64,000 nucleotides of DNA, from the NCBI GenBank assembly GCA_020250175.1, contig JADCEN010000013.1, forward strand, positions 186,001 through 250,000. The letters are read 5' to 3'. The notes beneath the pieces were generated by a model. That model worked only from the letters and a program-made list of their open reading frames with translations, searched no databases and was not told the DNA's origin. This document shows, one piece after another, positions 20,284-29,310 of the stretch. The stretch's first letter is position 1. Each line of letters begins with the position of its first letter. The position numbers and the translations under genes were made by a program. Origin of the DNA: Rhodobacter sp. (GTDB lineage: Bacteria; Pseudomonadota; Alphaproteobacteria; Rhodobacterales; Rhodobacteraceae).

Positions 20284-21906
20284 TTAATCCGGGCAGCGCC
20301 GGGCAACACAAGCCTGCCACGGGCCCAGATGTGCCGCAGCCCCCTGCACCGAGGCAAGGTCAAGCCCCGCCCCCGCGGCCGTCCATTCTCCGTCCGGCAG
20401 GGCAACCTCTGCCGCCGTCCCGCCCAGATTGACGGCGCAGAACAGCGTTTCCGCCCCGTCCTGCCGGGTAAAGCTGATGACATTTCCCTGTGCCACCGGC
20501 GGCGTCATCGTGCCGGTGCGCAGCACCGCATGATCGCGGCGCAGCGCCAGCGCCGCCCGGTAATGCGCCAGCATCGACGCCGGGTCATCTGCCTGGCGGC
20601 TGACCGCGCGGCCCAGATGTTCTGCCGGCACTGGCAACCAGGCTTTGGCCGCCGTGCTGAACCCGCCCAGGCGATTGTCCGCCTCCCACACCATCGGCGT
20701 GCGGCAGCCGTCGCGACCCTTGAACTCGGGCCAGAATTCGATGCCGTAGGGGTCCTGCAGATCGTCAAAGGCGATCTCCGCCTCGGGCAGGCCCAGTTCC
20801 TCGCCCTGATACAGGCAGACCGAGCCGCGCAGGCACAGAAGAAGCGTGCAATAGGCCCGCGCCGCCGCATCCGTCAGGCCCCAGCGCGTGATATGGCGCA
20901 CCGTGTCATGGTTGGAAAAGGCCCAGCAGGGCCAGGCATCCGGGGCGGCCGCATTCAGACGCGCAAAGGTCTGTTCCAGTACCTGCGCGGTCGCCCGCTT
21001 TGGCTGCAGCAGCTCGAACGGGTAGCACATCTGCACCTTGTCGCCCCCCGAGGTATACTCCGCCATGATCTCAAGGCCGCGCTGGGCATCGCCGACCTCG
21101 CCCACGGCTGCGGCACCGTAAGGTTCCATCACGCCACGGAGTCTGCGCAGGAAATCCAGGTTCTCCGGCTGGTTCTTTGAAAACAGATGCAACTGGTGAT
21201 TGTAGGGATTCACCCCCGGCGCGATGGAATCGTTGCGCAATTCCTTCGGCAGCGGCGGGTTGTCGCGCAGGTACCTGTCCGCGAAGTAGAAGTTGATCGT
21301 ATCGAGCCGAAAGCCATGCACCCCGCGCTTCAGCCAGAATCGGACCACATCCAGCAGCGCCTCCTGCACCGCCGGGCAATGCAGGTTCAGGTCGGGCTGC
21401 GATGTCAGGAAATTGTGCAGGTAATACTGCTCGCGCCGCGCATCCCAGGCCCAGGCAGAGCCGCCGAAGACCGACAGCCAGTTGTTGGGTGGCGTGCCGT
21501 CGGGCCTCGGCTCGGCCCAGACATACCAATCTGCCTTTGGGTTGCTGCGATCCTTGCGCGACTGCGCAAACCAGGGATGCGCGTCCGAGGTATGGCTCAG
21601 CACCAGATCGATCATCACCTTCAGGTTCAGCTCATTCGCCCGCGCAATCACCGCATCGAAATCGCCGAGTGTGCCGAACATCGGATCGACGTCGCAGTAA
21701 TCGCTGACGTCATAGCCGAAGTCCTTCATCGGGCTGCTGAAGAACGGGCTGATCCAGACGGCATCCGCCCCCAGACCGGCGATATGCGGCAGGCGGCGCA
21801 CGATGCCGGCCAGATCGCCGATGCCGTCGCCGTTCGAATCCTGAAAGCTGCGCGGATAGATCTGATAGATCACGGCACCACGCCACCAGTCCTTGTCTTG
21901 CGTCAT
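20284..21906 (-). CDS. aglA: Alpha-glucosidase, GH13
   Basis: Cytoplasmic (no signal peptide) alpha-glucosidase that cleaves imported disaccharides such as sucrose, maltose or trehalose. The 540-residue product has GH13 region I (DAVWISPFFSSP and the following SDYCDVDP), nucleophile Asp in 'HGFRLDTINFYF', acid/base Glu in 'AAVGEVGD' and the third acidic residue in 'FSNHDT'. It sits inside the ABC operon between permease aglG and ATPase aglK, the arrangement known for aglEFGAK of Sinorhizobium. Confidence 0.95.
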   Translation of the reverse strand: MTQDKDWWRGAVIYQIYPRSFQDSNGDGIGDLAGIVRRLPHIAGLGADAVWISPFFSSPMKDFGYDVSDYCDVDPMFGTLGDFDAVIARANELNLKVMIDLVLSHTSDAHPWFAQSRKDRSNPKADWYVWAEPRPDGTPPNNWLSVFGGSAWAWDARREQYYLHNFLTSQPDLNLHCPAVQEALLDVVRFWLKRGVHGFRLDTINFYFADRYLRDNPPLPKELRNDSIAPGVNPYNHQLHLFSKNQPENLDFLRRLRGVMEPYGAAAVGEVGDAQRGLEIMAEYTSGGDKVQMCYPFELLQPKRATAQVLEQTFARLNAAAPDAWPCWAFSNHDTVRHITRWGLTDAAARAYCTLLLCLRGSVCLYQGEELGLPEAEIAFDDLQDPYGIEFWPEFKGRDGCRTPMVWEADNRLGGFSTAAKAWLPVPAEHLGRAVSRQADDPASMLAHYRAALALRRDHAVLRTGTMTPPVAQGNVISFTRQDGAETLFCAVNLGGTAAEVALPDGEWTAAGAGLDLASVQGAAAHLGPWQACVARRCPD

Positions 21907-21907
21907 G

Positions 21908-23044
21908 TCACTTCACCGACCCGGCCAGCAGGCCACGCACCAGATATTTCTGCATCGCAAAGAACACCAAAAGCGGCACCGCGATAGAGACGAAGGCCGA
22001 GGTTGCCAGAATCTCCCAGTCGCCCCCCCGGCTGCCCATCAGGTTCACCAGCGTGCCGGTCAGCACCAGCTGATCATTGCCGGTGCCCAGGAACACCAGC
22101 GCCACCAAAAGATCGTTCCAGGTCCACAGGAACTGGAAGATCGCGAAAGACGCCAGCGCCGGAAAGGACAGCGGCAGGATGATCTTCAGGAAAATCTGGA
22201 ACTCGGTCGCGCCATCGACCCGCGCATTCTCGATGATGTCGCGCGGCAGGCTGACCATATAGTTGCGCAAAAGGTAGATCGCCAGCGGCAGGCCAAAGCC
22301 GGTATGCGCCAACCAGATGCCCAGGTATCCCTTGCCGATGCCAATGGCATTGTGGAACTGCAGCAGCGGGATCAGCGCCAGTTGCAGCGGCACCACCAGC
22401 AGGCCGACCACGGCGGCCACCAGCAGCGCGCGGCCCGGAAAATCCATCCAGGCCAGCGCATAGGCGGCAAAGGCCGCAATCAGGATCGGGATGATCGTGG
22501 CCGGAATGGCCACGGTCAGCGTGTTGAGAAAGGCCTGCCCGATGCTTTGGCCCGCCGAGGGCGTGAACAGCACTTTGCGGTAATTCTGCAGGGTAAACTC
22601 GGGCGGTGTGGCTGCCGTGGCGAAAACGCGCGGCAGCCGCGATCCTTCCAGCGACACCGGCGAGGTCAGGCGGAAGCTGCCCGTTGGCCCCACGGTCAGC
22701 GTCTGCCCGTCGGCCAGTTCGGCCACATCGCCCGGCGCGAAAGCATCCGGCGCGCGCGAGGAGGTGCCCCAGGCGCTGACCTGCCGCGCGTTGGAGAAAA
22801 GCGCACCCTCGATAACGAAGGTGCCGTCCACCTCTGCCTCGTTACCGGCAAGGCGGATCGGTGACAGCTGCTGTTCCTGCGTCGTCAGCGCCCGCCACCA
22901 GCCCGAGGTTGAAATCTGATCCCCCGTGCGGAACGACGACACGAGCAATCCGAAGGTCGGCAGCACCCACAGCAGCACCAGCGCCACGACCGAGATGTGA
23001 ACGGCCCAGGCCAGCGCCGGTTTTCTGCCCGCGATATTGTCCAT
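21908..23044 (-). CDS. aglG: Alpha-glucoside ABC transporter permease AglG
   Basis: Inner-membrane permease of 378 residues. It has one N-terminal helix ('ALAWAVHISVVALVLLWVLP'), a large periplasmic insert, then a five- to six-helix MalG-type core. The EAA loop for ATPase contact is 'NARVDGATEFQIFLKIILPLS'. Start ATG 23044 (MDNIAGRKP) was chosen because the frame open upstream of it is antisense noise. The stop is 1 base from the aglA start, so the genes are translationally close. The periplasmic insert between helices 1 and 2 is characteristic of AglG-type permeases. Confidence 0.93.
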   Translation of the reverse strand: MDNIAGRKPALAWAVHISVVALVLLWVLPTFGLLVSSFRTGDQISTSGWWRALTTQEQQLSPIRLAGNEAEVDGTFVIEGALFSNARQVSAWGTSSRAPDAFAPGDVAELADGQTLTVGPTGSFRLTSPVSLEGSRLPRVFATAATPPEFTLQNYRKVLFTPSAGQSIGQAFLNTLTVAIPATIIPILIAAFAAYALAWMDFPGRALLVAAVVGLLVVPLQLALIPLLQFHNAIGIGKGYLGIWLAHTGFGLPLAIYLLRNYMVSLPRDIIENARVDGATEFQIFLKIILPLSFPALASFAIFQFLWTWNDLLVALVFLGTGNDQLVLTGTLVNLMGSRGGDWEILATSAFVSIAVPLLVFFAMQKYLVRGLLAGSVK

Positions 23045-23055
23045 GCCCCGGCCCC

Positions 23056-24063
23056 CTACCGCATCTCTTTGCGGGCATTGGTGACGTTCCAGATCAGGAT
23101 CGGCGTCACCAGCAGCATGATCACCATGGCGCTGGCCGATCCCACACCCCAGTCCCCGGCGCGGAACAGCTTGTCGAACATATAATTCGCCAGCACCTGG
23201 GTTTCCCATTGCCCGTTGGTCATCGCCAGGACAATGTCGAACACCTTCAGCACGGTAATGGTGATGGTCGTCCAGACCACAACGATGGTGCCCCTGATCT
23301 GCGGCACCTTGATTCTGAAGAAAATCTGGAACGGGTTGGCCCCGTCCAGAATGGCCGCCTCGATGGTTTCCTCGGGGATGGCGCGCAGCGCCGCCGACAG
23401 GATCACCATGGCAAATCCGGCCTGAATCCAGACCAGCACGATCATCAGGAACAGGTTGTTCCACAGCGGGATCGTCAGCCATGTCTGTGGTGCGGTCCCG
23501 CCGAACCACAGGTAGACCGCGTTCAGAATCCCGATCTGGTCCTGCCCTGCCGGGCGTGCATCGTAAACCAGTTTCCAGATGACCGAAGCCCCGACAAAGG
23601 AAATCGCCATCGGCATGAAGATCAGCGATTTGGCGATATTGCCCCACCAGATGCGGTCGGTCAGCTGTGCTGCCAGCAGGCCGAACAGCGTGGCCAGCGC
23701 CGGCACGACGACAAGCCACATCATGTTGTTGCGCATCGATTCGCGGAACTTTGGTTCGGCCAGCATGCCGGTGTAATTGGCCAGCCCGACAAATTCCGAA
23801 ACATTGCCTGCCCGCTGCTGATGCAGCGACAGCCAGAAGGTGGCAAAGACCGGATAGGCCAGGTACAGCCCAAGTGCCACGATCGCGGGCAGCAGGAACA
23901 GCCAGGGTCGGATCAGGTTGGCGCGGGTAACGTTGCGCCCGGCGTTCGCCCCCCGGGCGGGAAACAGAACCCGGTCGAGCAGAAGGTTGGAGGCAAGGAA
24001 GTACCCAATGCAGCCGCCCACCCCGATGGCGATCATCAAGACGGCCTGAAGTGCCGGATGCAT
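23056..24063 (-). CDS. aglF: Alpha-glucoside ABC transporter permease AglF
   Basis: MalF-type inner-membrane permease of 335 residues. It opens with an amphipathic helix ('ALQAVLMIAIGVGGCIGYFLASNLLLDRVLFP'), followed by a predicted six-helix core beginning 'RPWLFLLPAIVALGLYLAYPVFATFWLSL'. The EAA motif is 'EAAILDGANPFQIFFRIKVPQI'. ATG 24063 is the natural start. It lies 11 bases upstream of aglG and 81 bases downstream of the binding-protein gene. Confidence 0.93.
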   Translation of the reverse strand: MHPALQAVLMIAIGVGGCIGYFLASNLLLDRVLFPARGANAGRNVTRANLIRPWLFLLPAIVALGLYLAYPVFATFWLSLHQQRAGNVSEFVGLANYTGMLAEPKFRESMRNNMMWLVVVPALATLFGLLAAQLTDRIWWGNIAKSLIFMPMAISFVGASVIWKLVYDARPAGQDQIGILNAVYLWFGGTAPQTWLTIPLWNNLFLMIVLVWIQAGFAMVILSAALRAIPEETIEAAILDGANPFQIFFRIKVPQIRGTIVVVWTTITITVLKVFDIVLAMTNGQWETQVLANYMFDKLFRAGDWGVGSASAMVIMLLVTPILIWNVTNARKEMR

Positions 24064-24144
24064 GCGCCCCCTCCCCGGAAAGCCTGCGTCACGTCGCCGG
24101 AATGCACCGGCCCGCGCCGAACGCGGGCCGGTTCCGTCCCGCCG

Positions 24145-25494
24145 TTACTTGGGCCAGGACGCGTCGATCTGCGCGGCCACATCCGCGGCAGGCTTGCCGC
24201 CGACAAAATCCACCATCCCGGTCCAGAAGCTGCCCGCGCCCACGGCACCCGGCATCAGGTCTGATCCGTCAAAGCGGAAGGTGGTGGCATTCAGCAGGAT
24301 TTCGCCCTGCTTTTTCAGCGCGGCATTGCCATAGACTTCGGCATTGGCCGACTTCAGCGGGGTCAGGAACCCTGACTGCGCCATCCACACCTCATGCGCG
24401 ATCGGGGTCTTCAGCCAGTCAACAAAGGCGCGCGCGGCGGGCGTGTCCCTGGTGATGAAGGCCAGGGTTCCTGCGCCCAGAACCGGCTTGCCCAGGTCCT
24501 TGCCCGCATAGGCCGGCATGTAGAAGAAATCGGCATCCTCGCCCAGGACCGTACCTTCGGGGAAGAACGACGGGATGAACGAGGCCTGGCGGTGCATGTA
24601 GCACTGCGGCGGCGACGAGAAGAGACCCTTCGGGCTGTCGCGGAAATCGGTCGCGGCCACGGCCCCTGCCCCGCCCGCCACGAAAGCGTCGTTCTTCGCG
24701 AACCAGCCGAATTCGTCGATTGCGCCGATCACTTCCGGGCTGCTGAACGGCACCTCATGCGTCACCCATTTGTCATAGGTTTCCACCGGCTGCGTGCGCA
24801 GCATCATATCCTCGACCCAGTCGGTCGCGGGCCAGCCGGTGGCCCCGCCCGATCCCAGGCCAATGCACCAGGGTGTTCCGCCATCGGCCACGATCCGTTC
24901 GGTCAGCGCCCTGAGGTCTTCCATGGTTTCGGGAACGGCATAGCCGGCATCCGCGAAATTCTCGGGCACGTACCAGACCAGCGATTTCACGTCGATCTTG
25001 TAGGGAAAGGCATAAAGCGCCTTCGCCCCGTCCGGCCCGGCATAAGAACCAAGGCTGACCCAGCTGTCGCCTGCGGCATAATTTTCGGCAATCCAGGCCT
25101 GGGTGTCTTCGCCCAGCGGGGTCACGAAGCCCTTCCTTACCAGATCGGCAATCAGGCCGGGCTGCGGCAGGATCGCGATGTCGGGCGGGCTGCCCGCCTG
25201 TGTGTCGATGACGATCTGCTGTTCATAGTTCTCGGACGAGGAATAGTTGACCTTCACGCCCGACGCGGCCGCGAAATAAGCCAGCATCGATTCCACCAGC
25301 ACCTGGTCTTCACCGCGCCAGGGCCCGAAGATGGTCAGCGTCTGGCCTTCCAGATTTGTCGCCTCATCAAAGGCCTTGAAGCTGTCCCAGTTGAACCGGG
25401 CATCCTCGCCCGGCGGGAATTTCAGATCCTGTGCATGGGCCGTGCCCGCAAGGACAGCAAGTGCGGCAGCACCTGCAAGACGTCTGGTCTTCAT
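24145..25494 (-). CDS. aglE: Alpha-glucoside ABC transporter substrate-binding protein
   Basis: Periplasmic solute-binding protein of 449 residues, first gene of the operon. A Sec signal peptide (MKTRRLAGAAALAVLAGTAHA, cleavage predicted before QDLKF) precedes a MalE-like fold: 'NLEGQTLTIFGPWRGEDQ', 'SPPDIAILPQPGLIADLV' and 'TGWPATDWVEDMML'. Start ATG 25494 has the ribosome-binding site GGGAGG; the in-frame ATG 13 codons upstream lacks one. The AglE assignment rests on operon order and similarity to alpha-glucoside binding proteins. Confidence 0.92.
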   Translation of the reverse strand: MKTRRLAGAAALAVLAGTAHAQDLKFPPGEDARFNWDSFKAFDEATNLEGQTLTIFGPWRGEDQVLVESMLAYFAAASGVKVNYSSSENYEQQIVIDTQAGSPPDIAILPQPGLIADLVRKGFVTPLGEDTQAWIAENYAAGDSWVSLGSYAGPDGAKALYAFPYKIDVKSLVWYVPENFADAGYAVPETMEDLRALTERIVADGGTPWCIGLGSGGATGWPATDWVEDMMLRTQPVETYDKWVTHEVPFSSPEVIGAIDEFGWFAKNDAFVAGGAGAVAATDFRDSPKGLFSSPPQCYMHRQASFIPSFFPEGTVLGEDADFFYMPAYAGKDLGKPVLGAGTLAFITRDTPAARAFVDWLKTPIAHEVWMAQSGFLTPLKSANAEVYGNAALKKQGEILLNATTFRFDGSDLMPGAVGAGSFWTGMVDFVGGKPAADVAAQIDASWPK

Positions 25495-25560
25495 CACACA
25501 ACCTCCCAGTTGGGCGGGCTTCAAAGCCGCCACGCGCTTCGTCCGGTCAGAATCAACTTC

Positions 25561-25574
25561 AAACCGCTTTGGAC
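25561..25574. promoter_or_regulatory. LacI-type operator, copy 1 (aglE side)
   Basis: AAACCGCTTTGGAC, with the AAAnCG/CGnTTT half-site pattern of LacI-family operators, lies 67 bases upstream of the aglE start. The identical 14-mer recurs just upstream of the divergent regulator gene. Confidence 0.7.
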
Positions 25575-25735
25575 AGGCAACACTCCCTCAACTGCGGGTC
25601 CAAGTCAATCCGCTGTTCATGCAGACCCCGGAAGAACCCTTGTTTGCAAGTGCAGAAACCATCGTCTTTGCGGCGGGTGCAGGCGGGAATGGCTTTGACG
25701 CCGCTGCGCTGTAGCGCTAATCTTTGCGACATTTG

Positions 25736-25749
25736 AAACCGCTTTGGAC
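25736..25749. promoter_or_regulatory. LacI-type operator, copy 2 (regulator side)
   Basis: Second exact copy of AAACCGCTTTGGAC, ending 11 bases before the regulator's ATG. Its position would block regulator transcription or translation initiation, consistent with autoregulation. The copies are 175 bases apart, a spacing that could allow looping. Confidence 0.7.
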
Positions 25750-25760
25750 CCTGTGCGACG

Positions 25761-26798
25761 ATGAACCTCAAGGAGTTGGCCCAAAAGCTCGGCCTGTCCC
25801 CGACGACGGTCAGCCGCGCACTCAACGGCTATCCCGAAGTCAGTGAATCGACGCGCGCGCGGGTCATGGCGGCGGCAAAGCGGCACAACTACCGCCCCAA
25901 TACCCGCGCCATCCGGCTGGCCACCGGGCGCGCCATGGCCATCGGCCATGTCATTCCCACGGCCTCCAGGCATGAAATCATGAACCCGGTCTTTGCCGAT
26001 TTCATTGCCGGTGCCGGGGAAACCTATGCCCGCAACGGCTATGACCTGATTCTGTCCATCGTTCCCGATGATGACGAGGATCGCGTCTACCGCGAACTGC
26101 ACGCGCGCGGCACCGTGGATGGCATCATCGTGCATGGGCCGCGCCTGAACGACCCCCGCCTGCGGCTGCTGGATGACATCGGCTTTCCCTATGTCGTGCA
26201 TGGCCGCGCCACCGGCACGGTCACGCCTTATTCCTGGCTGGATGTGAACAACCGCCGCGCCTTCCGGCGGGCCACCGAATTCCTGCTGGACTTTGGCCAT
26301 CGCCGGATCGCGCTGATCAACGGGCTTGAGTTCATGGATTTCGCCATCCGCCGCCGTACCGGCTACCTTGAGGCCCTGGCGGCGCGCGGCATCGCACCTG
26401 ATCCCGATCTGATGTCCTCTGAAGAGATGACAGAGCTGCGCGGCTACCGCGCCGCCTGCGACAGGCTGGGGCGCGATGCGCCGCCGACCGCATTCCTCGT
26501 GTCGTCGATGATCTCGGGCCTGGGCGTGCGCCGCGCCATCGAGGAACGCGGGCTGCGCCTGGGCAGCGACATTTCGGTCATAATCCATGATGACGCGCTC
26601 AGCTACCTGCCCAACGGCGAAGATGTGCCGATCTACACGGCCACCCGGTCTTCGGTGCGCGAGGCCGGGCGGCAGGCCGCTGAAATGCTGCTGGACATCA
26701 TCGCCCATCCCGCGTCCGCGCCGCAACAGCGCCTGCTGGAGGCAGAGCTGATCATCGGCCAGTCCACCGGGCCGGTGCCCGCACCCCGCAGGAGTTGA
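25761..26798 (+). CDS. aglR: LacI-family transcriptional regulator of the agl locus
   Basis: DNA-binding regulator of 345 residues. The N-terminal helix-turn-helix reads 'MNLKELAQKLGLSPTTVSRALNGYPEVSESTRARV' with the hinge 'NYRPNTRAIRLATGRA', followed by a periplasmic-binding-protein-like effector domain. It is divergent from aglE with two identical operator-like sites between them, so it probably represses both sides and releases on an alpha-glucoside or derivative. The name follows the Sinorhizobium locus; the orthology is inference. Confidence 0.9.
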   Translation: MNLKELAQKLGLSPTTVSRALNGYPEVSESTRARVMAAAKRHNYRPNTRAIRLATGRAMAIGHVIPTASRHEIMNPVFADFIAGAGETYARNGYDLILSIVPDDDEDRVYRELHARGTVDGIIVHGPRLNDPRLRLLDDIGFPYVVHGRATGTVTPYSWLDVNNRRAFRRATEFLLDFGHRRIALINGLEFMDFAIRRRTGYLEALAARGIAPDPDLMSSEEMTELRGYRAACDRLGRDAPPTAFLVSSMISGLGVRRAIEERGLRLGSDISVIIHDDALSYLPNGEDVPIYTATRSSVREAGRQAAEMLLDIIAHPASAPQQRLLEAELIIGQSTGPVPAPRRS

Positions 26799-26801
26799 CA
26801 G

Positions 26802-28133
26802 ATGCGCCTGACCCGTGCCGACTTCCCCCAAGGCTTCCTGTTCGGGGCTGCAACAGCCGCCTACCAGATAGAAGGCAGTGCCTTCGGCGGTGCCGGCCCC
26901 TCGCACTGGGACACATTCGCGGCCACCCCCGGAAATGTGGTGCGGGCCGAAGACGGCGCCCGCGCCTGCGACCATTACCATCTGTGGGAGACTGATCTTG
27001 ACCTGATGCAGCAGGCCGGGTTCGACGCCTACCGCTTTTCCACCAGCTGGGCGCGGGTGATGCCCGAAGGGCGCGGCGCGGTGAACCGGGACGCGCTTGA
27101 TTTCTACGACCGGCTGGTGGACGGCATGCTGGCGCGGGGCCTGCGGCCGTTCCAGACGCTCTATCACTGGGACATGCCCTCGGCGCTGGCCGACCTTGGC
27201 GGCTGGACCAACCGCGATGTGGCCCTGTGGTTTGCCGATTACGCCGAAATCATCACCGACCGCATCGGCGACCGTGTGGCCTCGACCGCCACGATCAACG
27301 AACCCTGGTGCGTTGCATGGCTGTCGCATTTCCTCGGGCTGCACGCACCCGGCCACCGCGATATCCGCGCGGCGGCGCGCGCCATGCATCATGTCCTGCT
27401 GGCCCATGGCACGGCGCTGGAACGGCTGCGCGGGCTGGGCCGGGGGAACCTTGGCATCGTGCTCAACTTCGAACATGCCGCACCCGCCTCGCAGGAACCG
27501 GCGGATGTGCTGGCCGCGGCCACGCAGGATGCCATCTTCAACCGCTGGTTCATCGAAGGCCTGACGCGCGGCACCTACCCCGCCGAAGTCCTGGCGGGCC
27601 TTGCCCCGCACATGCCGAAAGACTGGCAGGCGGACATGACCCTGATCGGGCAGAAGATCGACTGGCTGGGTGTCAATTACTATACCCGCGCGCATCACGC
27701 CTTTGCCCCGGAAACGGCCTGGCCCCATACCGTCGCCCGCCCTGGACCCTTGCCGAAAACCCAGATGGGGTGGGAGATCTATCCCGAAGGGCTGCACGGC
27801 TTTCTGACCCGCATGGCGCGCGACCATGTCGGCAACCTGCCGCTTTTTGTCACCGAAAACGGCATGGCCAGCGCCGATCAGGTCCTGAACGGCACCGTCA
27901 ACGACCCGGTGCGCGAGGATTTCCTGTTCGCCCATCTGGCGGCCACCCGCCGCGCCATCGCCGACGGGGCCAATGTGCAGGGCTTTTTCTGCTGGTCGCT
28001 GCTGGACAATTACGAATGGGCCGAAGGCTATGAAAAACGCTTTGGCCTGGTGCATGTCGATTTCGAAACCTTGCGGCGCACCCCGAAAGCATCCTATCAC
28101 GCCCTTGCCCGCGCGCTTGCGCCCCCCGCCTGA
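26802..28133 (+). CDS. Beta-glucosidase, GH1
   Basis: Retaining glycoside hydrolase family 1 enzyme of 443 residues, cytosolic by lack of a signal peptide. The acid/base Glu is in 'ATINEPWCVAW' and the nucleophile Glu in 'LFVTENGMASAD'; 'FLFGAATAAYQIEGSAFGGAGPSHWD' is the family N-terminal signature and 'NYEWAEGYEKRFGLVHVDFE' the C-terminal one. It starts 3 bases after the regulator stop, forming an operon regulator-GH1-glk. It broadens the locus to beta-glucosides. Confidence 0.95.
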   Translation: MRLTRADFPQGFLFGAATAAYQIEGSAFGGAGPSHWDTFAATPGNVVRAEDGARACDHYHLWETDLDLMQQAGFDAYRFSTSWARVMPEGRGAVNRDALDFYDRLVDGMLARGLRPFQTLYHWDMPSALADLGGWTNRDVALWFADYAEIITDRIGDRVASTATINEPWCVAWLSHFLGLHAPGHRDIRAAARAMHHVLLAHGTALERLRGLGRGNLGIVLNFEHAAPASQEPADVLAAATQDAIFNRWFIEGLTRGTYPAEVLAGLAPHMPKDWQADMTLIGQKIDWLGVNYYTRAHHAFAPETAWPHTVARPGPLPKTQMGWEIYPEGLHGFLTRMARDHVGNLPLFVTENGMASADQVLNGTVNDPVREDFLFAHLAATRRAIADGANVQGFFCWSLLDNYEWAEGYEKRFGLVHVDFETLRRTPKASYHALARALAPPA

Positions 28134-28160
28134 TCCCGCGCGCCGCACCGGAGCCTGCCG

Positions 28161-29123
28161 ATGACCAAAGCCCCGCTTTGCCTTGTTGCCGACATCGGCG
28201 GGACCAACACCCGCGTCGCCCTGGCCGACGGGGCGCGCCTTCGCCCGGACAGCATCCGGCGGTTTCACAACAGCGACTTTTCCGGGCTGGACCCCATTCT
28301 GACACGCTATCTGGCCGACAGCGGCGTCACCTTGGTGGACGGGGCCTGTGTCGCCGCCGCAGGTCCGGTCACGGACGGCGTCGCCATGATGACCAACCTT
28401 GACTGGACGATTGACGGCGGCACCCTGACCCGCGCCACCGGGGCGCAAACCGTCTCGATCCTCAATGATCTTCAGGCACCCGGCTATGCCCTGGGCCATA
28501 TCGCCCCGGAATTCCTGCGCCCGTTGATCGCGGCACCGCAGGTTCCGGGCGGCACGATGCTGGTGATCAATGTCGGCACCGGCTTTAACGCGGCGGCTGT
28601 GCATGATGCCCCTTGGGGCCGCCTGGTGACGGCGTCGGAATGCGGCCATGTCAACATGCCGGTCCGGACCGGGGCCGACCTGCGCCTGGCGCATTTCGTG
28701 GAAACCGCCCATGGCTTTCCGGGGGTCGAGGATGTGATGTCGGGCCGCGGGCTGGAACGTCTGCACGCCTTCGTCACCACCGAAGCCGGTGCCCCGGCCG
28801 AGTTGCCCGCCGCCCGGATCATGGCGGCAATCGACGCAGGCGAACCGCTGGCCACGCAGACCGCGCAGCTTTTCACGCGGCTGCTGGGGGCGGAATGCGG
28901 CAATCTTGCCCTGATCCACCTGCCCTTCGGCGGCATCTACCTGGTCGGCGGTGTGGCGCGCGCCTTTGCCGACCACCTGCAGCCGATGGGCTTTGCCCGG
29001 GCCTTTCACGACAAGGGCCGCTTCGCCGCATTCATGGAAAACTTCGCCGTCACCCTGCTGCAGGACGATTACGCGCCGCTCACCGGCTGTGCGGCGCACC
29101 TCGCCCAGATCATGCGCGGCTGA
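28161..29123 (+). CDS. glk: Glucokinase
   Basis: ATP-dependent glucokinase of 320 residues that phosphorylates glucose released by the GH13 and GH1 enzymes of this locus. The N-terminal phosphate motif is 'LVADIGGTNTRVALADG', the sugar-binding Asp region is 'SILNDLQAPGYALG', the second glycine-rich motif is 'MLVINVGTGFNAAAVHD', and 'SECGHVNMPV' carries the residues of bacterial Glk. It is third in the operon with 27 bases between GH1 stop and its ATG. Confidence 0.93.
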   Translation: MTKAPLCLVADIGGTNTRVALADGARLRPDSIRRFHNSDFSGLDPILTRYLADSGVTLVDGACVAAAGPVTDGVAMMTNLDWTIDGGTLTRATGAQTVSILNDLQAPGYALGHIAPEFLRPLIAAPQVPGGTMLVINVGTGFNAAAVHDAPWGRLVTASECGHVNMPVRTGADLRLAHFVETAHGFPGVEDVMSGRGLERLHAFVTTEAGAPAELPAARIMAAIDAGEPLATQTAQLFTRLLGAECGNLALIHLPFGGIYLVGGVARAFADHLQPMGFARAFHDKGRFAAFMENFAVTLLQDDYAPLTGCAAHLAQIMRG

Positions 29124-29142
29124 TCCTGCATCTGCCGTCGCA

Positions 29143-29200
29143 GCGGGGGTTTCACACCCCCGCACCCCCGTGGGATGCTTGTTAAAAGAAAATGATGACG
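29143..29200. repeat. Hairpin plus conserved Rhodobacteraceae-type intergenic element
   Basis: GCGGGGGT-TTCAC-ACCCCCGC is a perfect 8-bp stem (29143-29163) just after the glk stop. It is followed by 'acccccgtgggatgcttg' and 'ttaaaagaaaatgatgac'. I recall this hairpin plus 'CCCCCGTGGGAT' plus A-rich tail pattern from intergenic regions of other Rhodobacteraceae. It may serve as a terminator or processing site for the glk transcript. Confidence 0.45.
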
Positions 29201-29275
29201 GCAGCGGCCCTGTGGCTTTACCGGTTCAAGAACACCCCAGAGGGGCTGGCCCCCCCGCATGGCCGCAGATGGCAA

Positions 29276-29303
29276 GTGGCCCGCCCCATTGTGGGCGGGC
29301 CAC
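29276..29303. terminator. Bidirectional hairpin between glk and coxM
   Basis: GTGGCCCGCCC-CATTGT-GGGCGGGCCAC is a perfect 11-bp stem, ending 7 bases before the coxM-like stop and well after the convergent glk gene. No T-run follows on either strand, but the stem is strong and correctly placed. Confidence 0.6.
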
Positions 29304-29310
29304 CGCAAGT

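Noticed and set aside
25617-29165. Very long minus-strand open frame (over 1100 codons) across the regulator, GH1 and glucokinase genes
   Set aside because: It is antisense to three genes with intact catalytic motifs; the translation is His/Gly/Arg-rich without family motifs, an artefact of high GC3.
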